Assembly (NCBI RefSeq): GCF_017744045.1
Contig: NZ_JAGHRD010000020.1
From: Pelagimonas sp017744045
GTDB lineage: Bacteria; Pseudomonadota; Alphaproteobacteria; Rhodobacterales; Rhodobacteraceae
Direction: 5' to 3' (one strand)
DNA: 64,000 bases
Positions 9,682-18,576 of this stretch are shown here, one piece after another (positions within the stretch are counted from its first letter, which is position 1; the number at the start of each line of letters is the position of its first letter). Both the position numbers and the translations under genes were made by a program. Under the pieces are notes generated by a model. That model had not been told where the DNA came from, did no database searches, and was given only the letters and a program-made list of their open reading frames with translations.

Positions 9682-10043
9682 GGTCTGCTAACAGGATGAA
9701 AAGCACTGGCGCTAGGGGGCTTTGAACTACGGAGGGCACCAGTTTAGAAAGTTTGGGAATGAGGCATGTGCGGCGCTGCCGGACGGGCCGCGGAAAGGGG
9801 TGACCACAGGCGGGCCATCTGGGTGTTCGTCGTAGAGTTAATGTCCCCGGATCGCCTGCGATCCGGTTCGCGCCCGACCCCGCCCCCAGGGCGGGCGCGA
9901 ATTCGTCTCAACGTTTCAATCAGATGCATTGTTATCGGATGCCACCATCCAGTTGCCAAGATTAGACGCGCCCACCCTCGGTTCCGGGCGCGAACCAATG
10001 TGGTTGTTAAATGAATAGGTTTTGGATTTCTGGTCCAGGTGAC
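9682..10043. other. Gene-free interval with competing inverted repeats
   Basis: I see no convincing gene. TTCGCGCCCG (9867-9876) pairs perfectly with CGGGCGCGAA (9892-9901) as a 10-bp stem with a 15-base loop. The same left arm extended to 12 bases (9865-9876) also pairs perfectly with 9985-9996, so two mutually exclusive stems are possible. An open frame at 9766-10014 runs through it but is arginine/proline-rich in a way typical of GC-rich non-coding DNA. Confidence 0.45.
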
Positions 10044-10211
10044 TTACGCCAAGGTATTGCCGTCTAAAAACAAAGGGGCGTTGAAATACAAGGCAAGGTC
10101 GTTCAGGACCACCCACACTCCGCCGATATCGACGCCATGCCCGCCGGGCCAGTCAAAGACGGCGCCGTTGGTTTTGATGACAAAACTTTGCGGTGCGTTG
10201 GGGGTGGTCAT
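10044..10211 (-). CDS. Small protein of 55 residues downstream of the Imm21-like gene
   Basis: Starts at ATG 10211 with an excellent AGGAGATCCGCC site and ends with TAA at 10044-10046. It begins MTTPNAPQSFVIKTNG and ends LFLDGNTLA. The composition is protein-like (FDWPGGHGVDIGG, VWVVLNDLALYF). It lies 26 bp after the Imm21-like gene on the same strand and is probably cotranscribed with it. No family is recognised; it could be a small accessory or immunity-related protein. Confidence 0.55.
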   Translation of the reverse strand: MTTPNAPQSFVIKTNGAVFDWPGGHGVDIGGVWVVLNDLALYFNAPLFLDGNTLA

Positions 10212-10237
10212 GGCGGATCTCCTGAGGGGGAAAGGCG

Positions 10238-10798
10238 CTAAGGGTCAGGATGCATTGATAGCTCCTGACGCATGAGCCTGCGGACGATGATTATGAGTGT
10301 TTCGGTTTCGGAGCAGGCAGAGCTAACCCGATAAGTGCCAGCCTGAAGGCGGAGCGACAGGGTTGGCGCTACGATGTTATCTCCGATTTCCGCCGCTTGC
10401 AGGAGCCGAAGCGCCCCGGGTTCCTTAACCGTGATCGTGCATTTTTCGGCTTTGTCGCTTGCCAGCAGTTCGGTCATTTGGGGGGATCGGAGGGCGGGCA
10501 GGATCTCTGCCTCGTCATCTATGCCAAGCCATTGCACCAGAAACCCGCCGTCAAACCCCTGGGTTTCGATCCAGGTAAGGGCCCCAACATCGCCGCCAAG
10601 CACATATGCCAGGCCTGTGCCGCATGTGATCGGCGCGACCCAATCTTGCACCTCGCAGGCGCGGCTATAATCGCTGTCGTCGTCGCCATGGGTCTCAAAG
10701 GTCCAGCCTTCGGTGCCGCGCCAAGAGGGCAGCAGGTCCTCTTCTATCAGCAGAAAGGGACCACCTGCCGTGTCTATCCAGTCGTATGAGGTCGTCAT
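10238..10798 (-). CDS. Imm21-like immunity protein
   Basis: A 186-residue cytosolic protein. The N-terminal pattern W-I-D-x-x-G-G-P-F-L-L-I-E-E-D-L-L-P-S-W-R-G, followed by DYSRACEV, matches what I know of the Imm21 immunity family, which neutralises polymorphic toxins delivered by neighbouring cells. No polymorphic toxin gene is visible nearby, so it would be an orphan immunity gene. Family assignment is from motif memory, without a profile search. Confidence 0.65.
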   Translation of the reverse strand: MTTSYDWIDTAGGPFLLIEEDLLPSWRGTEGWTFETHGDDDSDYSRACEVQDWVAPITCGTGLAYVLGGDVGALTWIETQGFDGGFLVQWLGIDDEAEILPALRSPQMTELLASDKAEKCTITVKEPGALRLLQAAEIGDNIVAPTLSLRLQAGTYRVSSACSETETLIIIVRRLMRQELSMHPDP

Positions 10799-10855
10799 GA
10801 AATTCTCATGTTGTGATCTGTCTTTGATCCGGCAGGTGTGGCCCCTGGTAAAGGC

Positions 10856-11398
10856 TTAGGATGCACTGATTTCTGAGGCTGTGAGTTTGCCGATGCGACC
10901 GCCGGTATTGATGGCCTGATAGAGGGCGCGGGGCGGGCGGGCGGTGGTGTCGACGCTGCGATTGACCCAGTGTCTGGCCTCCATCATCTTCAGGGATTGC
11001 GACAGGGCGCGGTCGGTGATCCGGGGCAGGCTGCGTTTGATTTCGCCGAAATGGCGGGGCCTGTGCAGCGAGGTCAGCACCGGAACCGTCCAGGAACGGC
11101 GCAAGAGGTCGTGATCTTGGTCGGTGGACAGGTGGCGGACTTTGCTGGCGATGGCGGCGGCGGTGATGCCGCTAGCGGTCAGGCGAAATTCGGGGCGCAA
11201 CGGGTGGCCATGGCCGGGATTACGCTCGATCAAGCCGATGGAGATCAGGTGATCCATGCTGTGCGCAAAGGCGGTTCGGCCCGCGCCGGTTGCGGTCAAA
11301 AGCGGGGCCTGCCGGCCTGCGACGCCCTCATGCATGGCGGCGAGAATGGGCAGGGCCCAGGCGCGTGACGTGATGTTGACAAGCAAATCAATGTCCAT
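10856..11398 (-). CDS. HxlR-type winged-helix regulator with duplicated domain
   Basis: At 180 residues this is longer than a standard HxlR protein (about 110). The second half (RRSWTVPVLTSLHRPRHFGEIKRSLPRITDRALSQSLKMME) is a clear HxlR winged helix; the first half (SRAWALPILAAMHEG...) looks like a degenerate copy. HxlR proteins sense electrophiles or metabolites and regulate adjacent genes. It is divergent from the VOC gene at 11438, and a perfect palindrome lies over its own start codon, so autoregulation is likely. Confidence 0.82.
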   Translation of the reverse strand: MDIDLLVNITSRAWALPILAAMHEGVAGRQAPLLTATGAGRTAFAHSMDHLISIGLIERNPGHGHPLRPEFRLTASGITAAAIASKVRHLSTDQDHDLLRRSWTVPVLTSLHRPRHFGEIKRSLPRITDRALSQSLKMMEARHWVNRSVDTTARPPRALYQAINTGGRIGKLTASEISAS

Positions 11399-11416
11399 AA
11401 AGTATAGTTACTTTAT
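11397..11416. promoter_or_regulatory. Palindromic operator between hxlR-type gene and VOC gene
   Basis: ATAAAGTA (11397-11404), TAGT spacer, TACTTTAT (11409-11416): a perfect 8-bp inverted repeat that includes the start codon of the regulator. Its GTA-N4-TAC core resembles known operators of HxlR-family proteins (TACTA-type). Binding would block the regulator gene and probably affect the divergent VOC gene 22 bp away. Confidence 0.65.
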
Positions 11417-11437
11417 TTTGATTCCCAAGGAAAGCCC

Positions 11438-11815
11438 ATGTCCCTTATTTCCGTTGAAAAAACCATCACCATCGCGATGTCCGTCACAGATCGCCATGCC
11501 AGCGCTGACTGGTATGGTGCCATGCTGGGTTTTGAGCTGCTCTATCACGCGGATGAGGCGGGATGGTCCGAGATGCAGACCAAGACTCCGGGAGTGACGC
11601 TGGGCTTTGGTGAGCATACGAAACCGGCCCCCGGCAATTGCGTGCCGGTCTTTGGCATCGCTGATCTGGATGCCGGGCGGGCCAAGCTGGAGGAAGCCGG
11701 GGTCAAATTTGACGGGCCGACGGATGTTGTCGAAGGCATGGTCAAAACTGCGACCTTTTACGACCCGGATGGCAATGCGCTGATGTTGGCGCAGGATTTG
11801 ACGGGTGGGGCGTAA
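11438..11815 (+). CDS. VOC (glyoxalase/bleomycin-resistance fold) family protein
   Basis: A 125-residue protein with the two-module vicinal oxygen chelate pattern: VTDRHASADWYGAMLGFELLYH in the first half and TATFYDPDGNALMLAQ in the second. Members include glyoxalases, dioxygenases and antibiotic-binding proteins. The site AAGGAAAG precedes the ATG. The HxlR partner and shared operator suggest induction by the substrate. The reaction is not predictable. Confidence 0.85.
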   Translation: MSLISVEKTITIAMSVTDRHASADWYGAMLGFELLYHADEAGWSEMQTKTPGVTLGFGEHTKPAPGNCVPVFGIADLDAGRAKLEEAGVKFDGPTDVVEGMVKTATFYDPDGNALMLAQDLTGGA

Positions 11816-11838
11816 GCGCCGCGCTTGGGGGACCAGCC

Positions 11839-14800
11839 TCAGTAGTCTTTTTCGAAAAAGATCCCGATACCGGTATCGCCGTCACTGCCCAAGCGCCCGC
11901 GTACGGTGACGTTTTTGGACAGGTCCAGGTTCAGGTTGATCTGGCTTTCGCCGCCGCTTTTGACCGTTACATCGGTATAGACATTGTCCGAGACATATTT
12001 GCCGATGCGGGCCTGAACCTGGCCCTCGTCATCGGTGCCGATATCCAGCTCATCCACATTCAGCCCCTGACGGATGCTTTCGGTGATGCCAAGGCCGCCG
12101 CGCCCGGACAGGGTGCGGATGGCGGCGGCGAGCTGGACGGCCTGGAGGGTCGAGATCGAGGTGACGTCTTTGCCGAACAGGAAGTAACTCAGCGCCTCAT
12201 CCTGGGGCAGTTCGGGCGTCGAGGTGACGGTGAGTTCTGGGGAAGAGGCGAGGCCAGAGATGCGGAGGGAGACGGCGACGTCTTCGACCTCGGAGGTGGC
12301 GGCGAAATCAATGACCGGGTCGAAACTGCCACGCAGGCGGGCGGAACCTTCGGTCAGGGCAAGGCGACGGCCGAGCAGGTCAAGACGGCCGCGGATCAGG
12401 TCAAAGCCGCCAACGGGAACGATCTCGGCCGTGGTGCCAGTTAGTCGTAGCGAACCGCCCATTTCCGCATCAAGGCCACGACCCCGGATAAAGACCTGGT
12501 TCGGGGCGTTGATTTGTAGATCCAGCGGATAGGCGGCGGTTGCGGTGTTTTGGGCGGCGGGATCTGTCTCTAACCCGGCGAAAGACAGAGTTTGGCGTAC
12601 TTCGGCAGAGGGGTTGAGATGGCGCAGCCCGTCCAGCGCAGAATAAGACGCGCCGAATTGCGGGATGCGCAGCTCGGCGGTGTTCAGGGTGATTTCGCCG
12701 CCAATGCCTGCGCCGCCCGTGAGTGGGCCGGTGATGCGCAGGCTGCCGTCCAGATTGGTCTCATAGAGCGACGCGTCACGCAGGGTGACATTGCGCAGGC
12801 TGGCGGTGAGGTCAGCGGTATAGGGCGCATCAAGGGTGATGGGGCCAGTGAAGGCGACCTTACCCCCCGACGCGATGCGCGCGCTGAGATCGAGATTGGC
12901 GCGGCTGTTCGAGAGGGTGATCGGGCCGGTGATCTGTTCCACGGCAATCCCCAGCGCGGGCGTGGTGAATCGTGCCTGGTCCAGCGCAATTTGCCCAGTC
13001 AGAGAGGAAAGGGCAGGGGGGCCATTGACGGCAAGATCAAAGCGGGCCGTGCCGGAAACCGCTTGCCCCGAGAGATGGCGATTGGCCAGCGCCAGCGGGG
13101 CAGTGCCGTTCAGGGTGAGGTCGAGGCGTGAGGCATCGGCGGCCACGCGCCCGGCGCTGGACAGGGTGATGCCGCCCGGCCCGGTGCCCGAGGCCTGGAT
13201 TTGCCAATTGGCCCCTTGCTTGGTCGCGGTGCCCGATAGGGCCGTGGGGCCGGGGAAATCAGGCACTATTCTGGCGAGATCGGGGATATTCAGGCGATAG
13301 GAGACATTGCCGGAGTCAGGGCCAAAAGCGCCCGAAAGATCGGCAGAGAGGCCAGAGGCGGTGAGGTCAAGCTGGCGGATCTCGACACGGTCGCCGGTGC
13401 GGGTGAGCGAGACCGTGTAGCGCGACACGCCGCGCAGCAGGGGCTCCACACTGGGCGCGCCGAATTGTGGGTTGGACAAGGTGCCATTGGCGATGAGGTC
13501 AAAGGAGAGGTCTTGCAGATTGGCGCTGCCGGTGGCGGTGATCTCGGCCCCGCCCGCCAGGGGTTGCCCGGCCAGACGGGCATAGGCGGCGAGGCGGGCG
13601 ATATTGGCGGTAAAATCGCCGGACGCGGACCATTCTGAGGCGGCGATCTGGTTCAGGCGCCCTTTGAACCGGGCATTGGTGGCACCTGGCAGGGTTGAAC
13701 TGAGCTCAAGCAGCCAGTCGCGCCCGTCTTGCTGGGCGGTGGCGTTCAGCGTCGCGGGGCCGGAGAGACCGGGCAGCGACAGGCCAACATCGCGCAGGCG
13801 GGCATTGAGCTGGGCGGTTGATGCGCTGTCGTTCAGAGTGCCGGTCAGGGACAGGCTGGCCTGTTCGGTGTCGATCAGCGCTGGAGCGACGCGCAGGCCT
13901 GTCGTGTCACGGATCAGATTGAGCGAGAGCTCACCCTTGCCACGGGTCAGCGGGTCAGCCTGGGAAATGCCGGTTTGCAGGTCCTGGGTGTCGCCGGTGA
14001 AACGCAAGGTGAGCGCACCGGTGAGCGGCTCTATATCACCGGAAATCGCCAAAGAGGCCGCGCCAGAGAGGTCGAGACCGGCAAGCTCGGCAAAACGGCT
14101 GAGGTCCTGGGCGATCAGGGTGATGTCGGGGGTCAGGATGAGCTGGTCAAGCTGGGTTGGATCAGACAGGGTCAGGGACCCGGCCAGCCCGTAATCCGCG
14201 CCTGAGAGGTCCAGTTGGCTGAGGCGCAGCGGCTGGGACGGGGCCCAATCAAAGCGCAAGGCTCCGGTGAGGTCCGTGCCGATGGCGCGGGCCAGCGGGG
14301 CGTTGTCGGGCAGGATGGACTGTGCCGAAAGGGTAAGGTCTCCGGTGACACGGGATGCGGTCTGGTCGATCTCGCCGTGAGCGTCAAAGCCGATGCTTCC
14401 AAGAGTCAGACCCTCTTGCTGAACGCCCATGACGCGGCCCGATAGCTGCCATTCGGAGCCTTTGGCGGCGTCGAAATCGCCAGACAGGATCGCGGCGCGC
14501 ACCGAGGTCAGCGGGCCAGAGAGGGGCAGGGTAACGCGTTCCCCGGCGGGGGGCGTGATCGCCCCGTCCAGCGACAGGCGACGCGGCCAGCCAGTGGGGT
14601 CAAGCTCTCCGGTGCCGCGCAAAGTCAGAGCCGCGGCGCGCAGATTAAGCTGTGACAGCAGCAGCGCGCCATCGGGGCTGCGGCTGCCTTGGGCGGTCAG
14701 GGCGACCTCATCGCCAATGAATTCGGCAAAATCGGGGATAAAGACCGGGGCGACATCGCCGGAAAGATCAGCGGCAAAGCGGGATGTGCCATCCTCGGCT

Positions 14801-15561
14801 GTCAGCAGCGTGACGGCACCGCCCAGACGTTGCTGCCCATCGGTCGCGAGCGAAATCTCGGCGCGATAGTCACTGATCGGATCGCGCCCCTGCGCGGTGA
14901 GCGAGAGGGAGGGGCGACCGGGCAGGCCGAGCAGTTTGGCCGCGATGCCATTTGCCGGTTCCTGCAAGGTTAGAGACAGATCAAGCACGCGGGTGGCATT
15001 GTCAAACCCGCCGGAAATGTCGAACGCGCCGGGCTGATCCAGGCGGGTGAGAGACAGATCGACATTGCCCGCGCCGCTGACAAGGTTGGCCTTGCCGTCA
15101 AAGCCGACACGCGCGGCTTGGCCAAACAGGGCCTCACCCAGGATCGCTTCGCCTATCTGCATCTTGGCGATGGAAAGAGAGACGGGAAGATCGGGCAGGG
15201 AAAACGGGGCCGAGGCGGCGGGGGTCAGCGCGGTTTCAGCGGGTAGGGGCGCGCGGGGCAGATCGATTGTGCCGATGGTGATCTCGTCAATCTCAATCGC
15301 GCCGGACAGAAGGGCCGTGCGGCTCCAGACCAGGGCGATATCCGAAGCGGTGATCCAGATGCCATTGGCGTCGCTGACGGTGATTGTCTTGATCGTGGCG
15401 CGGCTTGATAGCGCGCCTTCGAACCCGGTCAGGCGCACCTCGCGCCCGGGAGCGGAAAGCGCGTCTTCCAAGAGGCCCTGGATATAGCCGCGATCATCGC
15501 TTTGCGCTGAGAGCGGGAGGGGCAGCAGGAGGGTCAGGCAAAGGAGCAGATAGCGCAACAT
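11839..15561 (-). CDS. tamB: TamB, translocation and assembly module inner-membrane-anchored protein
   Basis: A 1240-residue protein with a hydrophobic N-terminal anchor (MLRYLLLCLTLLLPL), a long stretch of repeating beta-strand segments and the conserved TamB/DUF490 C-terminal region (about residues 900-1240, including FGKDVTSISTLQAVQLAAA and the final FFEKDY). TamB spans the periplasm and works with TamA in outer membrane protein assembly and phospholipid transport. The tamA stop and tamB start share one base (TGATG), so translation is coupled. Length is typical for alphaproteobacteria. Confidence 0.93.
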   Translation of the reverse strand: MLRYLLLCLTLLLPLPLSAQSDDRGYIQGLLEDALSAPGREVRLTGFEGALSSRATIKTITVSDANGIWITASDIALVWSRTALLSGAIEIDEITIGTIDLPRAPLPAETALTPAASAPFSLPDLPVSLSIAKMQIGEAILGEALFGQAARVGFDGKANLVSGAGNVDLSLTRLDQPGAFDISGGFDNATRVLDLSLTLQEPANGIAAKLLGLPGRPSLSLTAQGRDPISDYRAEISLATDGQQRLGGAVTLLTAEDGTSRFAADLSGDVAPVFIPDFAEFIGDEVALTAQGSRSPDGALLLSQLNLRAAALTLRGTGELDPTGWPRRLSLDGAITPPAGERVTLPLSGPLTSVRAAILSGDFDAAKGSEWQLSGRVMGVQQEGLTLGSIGFDAHGEIDQTASRVTGDLTLSAQSILPDNAPLARAIGTDLTGALRFDWAPSQPLRLSQLDLSGADYGLAGSLTLSDPTQLDQLILTPDITLIAQDLSRFAELAGLDLSGAASLAISGDIEPLTGALTLRFTGDTQDLQTGISQADPLTRGKGELSLNLIRDTTGLRVAPALIDTEQASLSLTGTLNDSASTAQLNARLRDVGLSLPGLSGPATLNATAQQDGRDWLLELSSTLPGATNARFKGRLNQIAASEWSASGDFTANIARLAAYARLAGQPLAGGAEITATGSANLQDLSFDLIANGTLSNPQFGAPSVEPLLRGVSRYTVSLTRTGDRVEIRQLDLTASGLSADLSGAFGPDSGNVSYRLNIPDLARIVPDFPGPTALSGTATKQGANWQIQASGTGPGGITLSSAGRVAADASRLDLTLNGTAPLALANRHLSGQAVSGTARFDLAVNGPPALSSLTGQIALDQARFTTPALGIAVEQITGPITLSNSRANLDLSARIASGGKVAFTGPITLDAPYTADLTASLRNVTLRDASLYETNLDGSLRITGPLTGGAGIGGEITLNTAELRIPQFGASYSALDGLRHLNPSAEVRQTLSFAGLETDPAAQNTATAAYPLDLQINAPNQVFIRGRGLDAEMGGSLRLTGTTAEIVPVGGFDLIRGRLDLLGRRLALTEGSARLRGSFDPVIDFAATSEVEDVAVSLRISGLASSPELTVTSTPELPQDEALSYFLFGKDVTSISTLQAVQLAAAIRTLSGRGGLGITESIRQGLNVDELDIGTDDEGQVQARIGKYVSDNVYTDVTVKSGGESQINLNLDLSKNVTVRGRLGSDGDTGIGIFFEKDY

Positions 15562-17372
15562 CAGAAAGCCTGCCCAATCCCGATATAAAGCTGCACGCCC
15601 TTGCCGGTATCCCCGGCAATCGGCCCGGCCACGTCCAGGCGGATCGGACCCACCGGGGTTTTGTAGCGCAGGCCCAGCCCGGCCCCAGCATGGAAATCGC
15701 CGTCATTAAACCCATCTGCGCCGACAAATCCCGCATCAGCAAAGCCGACAAGCCCGATGGTGTCGGTGATGGAATAGCGGATCTCGGCCGAGGCGGCGGC
15801 CAAAGCCTTGCCGCCCAGATCCTCGCCGGAATGGGTTGCGCCAAGCGACTGGTAAGGCTGGCCGCGCACGGTACCACTGCCGCCGGAATAGAACAGAAAA
15901 CCGGGCGGCGCATCTGGCGCGTCGGGGCCGGTCAGGCTGCCCAGTTGCAAACGCGCGGCCAGCACGGTGCTGTCGCCCACAGGCTGATAGCCGCGCCCGT
16001 CAAAGGTAAAACGCGCGCCGTTTTGCGAGGCCTCGGCATCGTGAAACGGGGTCAGCGTGGCGCTGAGATAATAGCCCGAGCGCGCATCCAGCGGATCATC
16101 GCGCCGGTCATAAGTCAGCTTGGCCGGGAGGGTGAAGAGCCGCAGGTCGCGTTCCGGATCTCCGGCGGCGAAGCGGTCAGTGACGCGGGAAAAGCTGAGA
16201 CCGATGCCCAGCTCTCCGGTCAGGTGTTCGTTGAATTCGCGCGAGGCGCCAAAGGTCAGGCTGGCGCGGCGTTCCAGATAATCAGGCTCGTCCTCATAGG
16301 CGAGCTCGGCCTCGGCAAAGAACAGGGTGTCAGGGCCATAGACGGCGGGTTTTTCAAAGCGAAAGACCAGCTGCGCATCGGTGCCAAGATCGGGCGCGCC
16401 CAGCTGTTTGACAATGCCGTCAATGCGTAACCGTTCGGCCCCGCCCAGAATGTTACGATGCAGCCAAAAGCCCGACAGGGTCACACCATCCAGCGTGGAA
16501 AATTCGACCCCGCCACCAATGCGGCGCGGTTTGCGGTCGATGACGGTGACATCCAGATCAAGGCTGCCATCGGGGTTTGGGGTCTCGGCCTCTTTGATCT
16601 GGACCGACTGAAAGGTGCCGGTGCGGCGCAACCGGCTGGCGGCCTTGTCCACGTCATCGGGATGAAAACGGTCGCCGCGCGGAATGCCGGCGATCTGGCG
16701 CACGCGGGCGGGTTTCACCGTGGTTTCACCGCTGACATTCACATCGCCAAAGCGCAGGCGCGGGCCGGGATCAAGCTGCACGCCGACATTCAGGCGGGCG
16801 GTGTTGTGATCGGCGGTGATCTCTTGTCCGGCTACATTGGCCTTGGCATAGCCTGCCGCGCGCCAATCGGTGACGGCCCCCTGCACCGCCTCGCGCACGG
16901 TGGTGGCAAGGGCGGGTTCGTCCGGGGCGAAACCGGGCGAAGGCGTGCTGTTGGGGGCCAGAGGGGCCAGTTGTGTTGCGCCGAATTTGAAACGCGGGCC
17001 GGGATTGACGCGGATGCGGACCTTGTCGACCTTGGCGGGCAGGTTAAACGGGTCAATGCGCGCCGCCTCAACCCCGTCAAGCGTGATATGCACCACGGCG
17101 GAATAGTAGCCCTGGGCATAAAGCGTTTCGACCATGGTGGCGTAATCGCCCTGCGCGGCGGCCACCACATCGCGCACGGTGATGTCAGTTTGGTCAAGCA
17201 AGGCGCGCGTGACCGAGGCGGCGGTGAGCGAGTCTTTCAGCGGTTTGTTATCGCTGTCGATCAGCTTGACGCTGGCGCTGTCCAGCGCAAAGGCGGGCAG
17301 CGGGCATAGCAAGGTAAGGGCAAGGGCCGCCCCCCTTGCCAGATTGGATTTGATCACACCGCCGAGAGCCAT
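15561..17372 (-). CDS. tamA: TamA, BamA/Omp85-family outer membrane protein
   Basis: A 603-residue protein with a signal peptide (cleaved near AFALD, residue 29), POTRA domains over about residues 30-265 (repeated x-PGPRxxFG motifs such as VNPGPRFKFG and LDPGPRLRFG) and a 16-strand beta barrel (about 275-603) ending in the C-terminal phenylalanine of IGIGQAF. TamA partners TamB encoded immediately downstream. The VRGQPYQSLG segment corresponds to the conserved barrel-lumen VRGY/F motif of the Omp85 family. Confidence 0.93.
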   Translation of the reverse strand: MALGGVIKSNLARGAALALTLLCPLPAFALDSASVKLIDSDNKPLKDSLTAASVTRALLDQTDITVRDVVAAAQGDYATMVETLYAQGYYSAVVHITLDGVEAARIDPFNLPAKVDKVRIRVNPGPRFKFGATQLAPLAPNSTPSPGFAPDEPALATTVREAVQGAVTDWRAAGYAKANVAGQEITADHNTARLNVGVQLDPGPRLRFGDVNVSGETTVKPARVRQIAGIPRGDRFHPDDVDKAASRLRRTGTFQSVQIKEAETPNPDGSLDLDVTVIDRKPRRIGGGVEFSTLDGVTLSGFWLHRNILGGAERLRIDGIVKQLGAPDLGTDAQLVFRFEKPAVYGPDTLFFAEAELAYEDEPDYLERRASLTFGASREFNEHLTGELGIGLSFSRVTDRFAAGDPERDLRLFTLPAKLTYDRRDDPLDARSGYYLSATLTPFHDAEASQNGARFTFDGRGYQPVGDSTVLAARLQLGSLTGPDAPDAPPGFLFYSGGSGTVRGQPYQSLGATHSGEDLGGKALAAASAEIRYSITDTIGLVGFADAGFVGADGFNDGDFHAGAGLGLRYKTPVGPIRLDVAGPIAGDTGKGVQLYIGIGQAF

Positions 17373-17516
17373 TTTCGCCCCACTTGTTTTACCCTCTACC
17401 CTAGGCGAGGCCGGAGTCAGGTTCCATCCAGAAATGACAGGTCGGCGTGAAATTGCAGCCCGAGGCGATCACGTTTAGGTTTCCGGCGCAAAGACAGGGA
17501 ACAGGTGAGGTGAGCG

Positions 17517-18494
17517 GTGTCGATCTGGAGAATTGTGGGTCGCGTGGTTTTGGCGCTGGTGATTGCTTTGGCCACGGTGTGGGCCGGGTTGGCGCTGTGG
17601 TTCCGATTGCCGGGATCCGACATGGTGCGCGGCGCGGTGGTGGCCGGGTTTGTGGTTCTGGCTTTGGCAGCGATGCTGCGACGGCGCTCGTTGGGGTCCT
17701 TTGTGGTCGCGTTTCTTGGCGTGGTGATCTGGTGGCAGACCCTGACCCCGCCCGAGACCCGCGATTATTCCCCCGAAGTGGCGCGGCAATCTTATGGAGA
17801 GATCAGTGGTGACCGGCTGGTCATGCATGACATGCGCGATTTCACCTGGCGCAGCAAAGAGGATTTTGACGCCAATTGGGTAAGCCGCACGTATGATTTG
17901 GCGCAGCTTGAGACCACGGATGTGTTCCTGTCTTACTGGGGCCATGATTACATGGCGCATCTGATCGTGAGCTTTGGCTTTGCCGATGGTGAGCATCTGG
18001 CCTGGTCGGTCGAGGTGCGACGGCAAGTCGGCGGAGGATTTTCTCCGCTGGCGGATATGTTCAAGGCCAACACACTTGCCATTCTGGCGGCGAGCGAGCG
18101 GGATGTGGTGGGCTTGCGCACCAATGTGCGGGGCGAGGATGTGCAGCTATACCGGTTGAAAGTGCGCAAAGAGGCGGCGCGGCGGATTTTGGAGCGCTTT
18201 GTCCGTGATGCGAGTGAGCTGGCGGAGCAGCCGAAATGGTATCACTCGATCCTGACCAATTGCACCACGGTGGTGATCCGCATCGTGAACGAGGTCGGGG
18301 CCGGGCAGGCCTGGGATTGGCGGGTGATGGCCAATGGTTATCTGCCGGAATTTGCCTATGAGATTGGGGCGGTGAATAGCTCGGTGCCTTTGGAAGAGCT
18401 GCGTGAGTTGGGCCGCGTTGGGGACCGGGCGCGGGCCCATGGGTTGGGCGATGGGTTTGAGGCGGCCATTCGTGAGGGGGTTCCTGTGCCGTGA
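17517..18494 (+). CDS. DUF4105 domain membrane protein
   Basis: A 325-residue protein starting at GTG 17517, preceded by GAGGTGAG. Three N-terminal hydrophobic helices (about residues 7-30, 38-55, 60-75) are followed by a soluble DUF4105 domain with SYWGHDYMAHLIVSFGF and the conserved NCTTVV segment (about residue 245). The cysteine/histidine pattern (H..., NC) has led to suggestions of a papain-like fold for this family, but no activity is established. It is divergent from tamA and convergent with the MFS gene. Confidence 0.8.
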   Translation: MSIWRIVGRVVLALVIALATVWAGLALWFRLPGSDMVRGAVVAGFVVLALAAMLRRRSLGSFVVAFLGVVIWWQTLTPPETRDYSPEVARQSYGEISGDRLVMHDMRDFTWRSKEDFDANWVSRTYDLAQLETTDVFLSYWGHDYMAHLIVSFGFADGEHLAWSVEVRRQVGGGFSPLADMFKANTLAILAASERDVVGLRTNVRGEDVQLYRLKVRKEAARRILERFVRDASELAEQPKWYHSILTNCTTVVIRIVNEVGAGQAWDWRVMANGYLPEFAYEIGAVNSSVPLEELRELGRVGDRARAHGLGDGFEAAIREGVPVP

Positions 18495-18498
18495 CTGT

Positions 18499-18565
18499 GG
18501 AGGGGGCGCTGCCCCGCCCCAAGCAAGCTTGGGACTCCCCGGGATATTTTTGGCCCAAAGAAACC
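18499..18565. repeat. Dispersed GC-rich intergenic repeat, copy 1
   Basis: Begins GGAGGGGGCGCTGCCCC and ends GGGATATTTTTGGCCCAAAG plus AAACC. A second copy lies at 45002-45070. The GGGGGCGCTGCCCC part forms a short stem and both copies sit between convergent genes, suggesting a terminator-like role in both directions. Elements like this are, to my knowledge, common in Rhodobacteraceae genomes. Confidence 0.7.
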
Positions 18566-18576
18566 ATGGGGATCGC

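Noticed and set aside
9766..10014. Possible 82-residue protein in the gene-free interval
   Set aside because: Arg/Pro-rich composition, no ribosome site, and it runs through strong inverted repeats.
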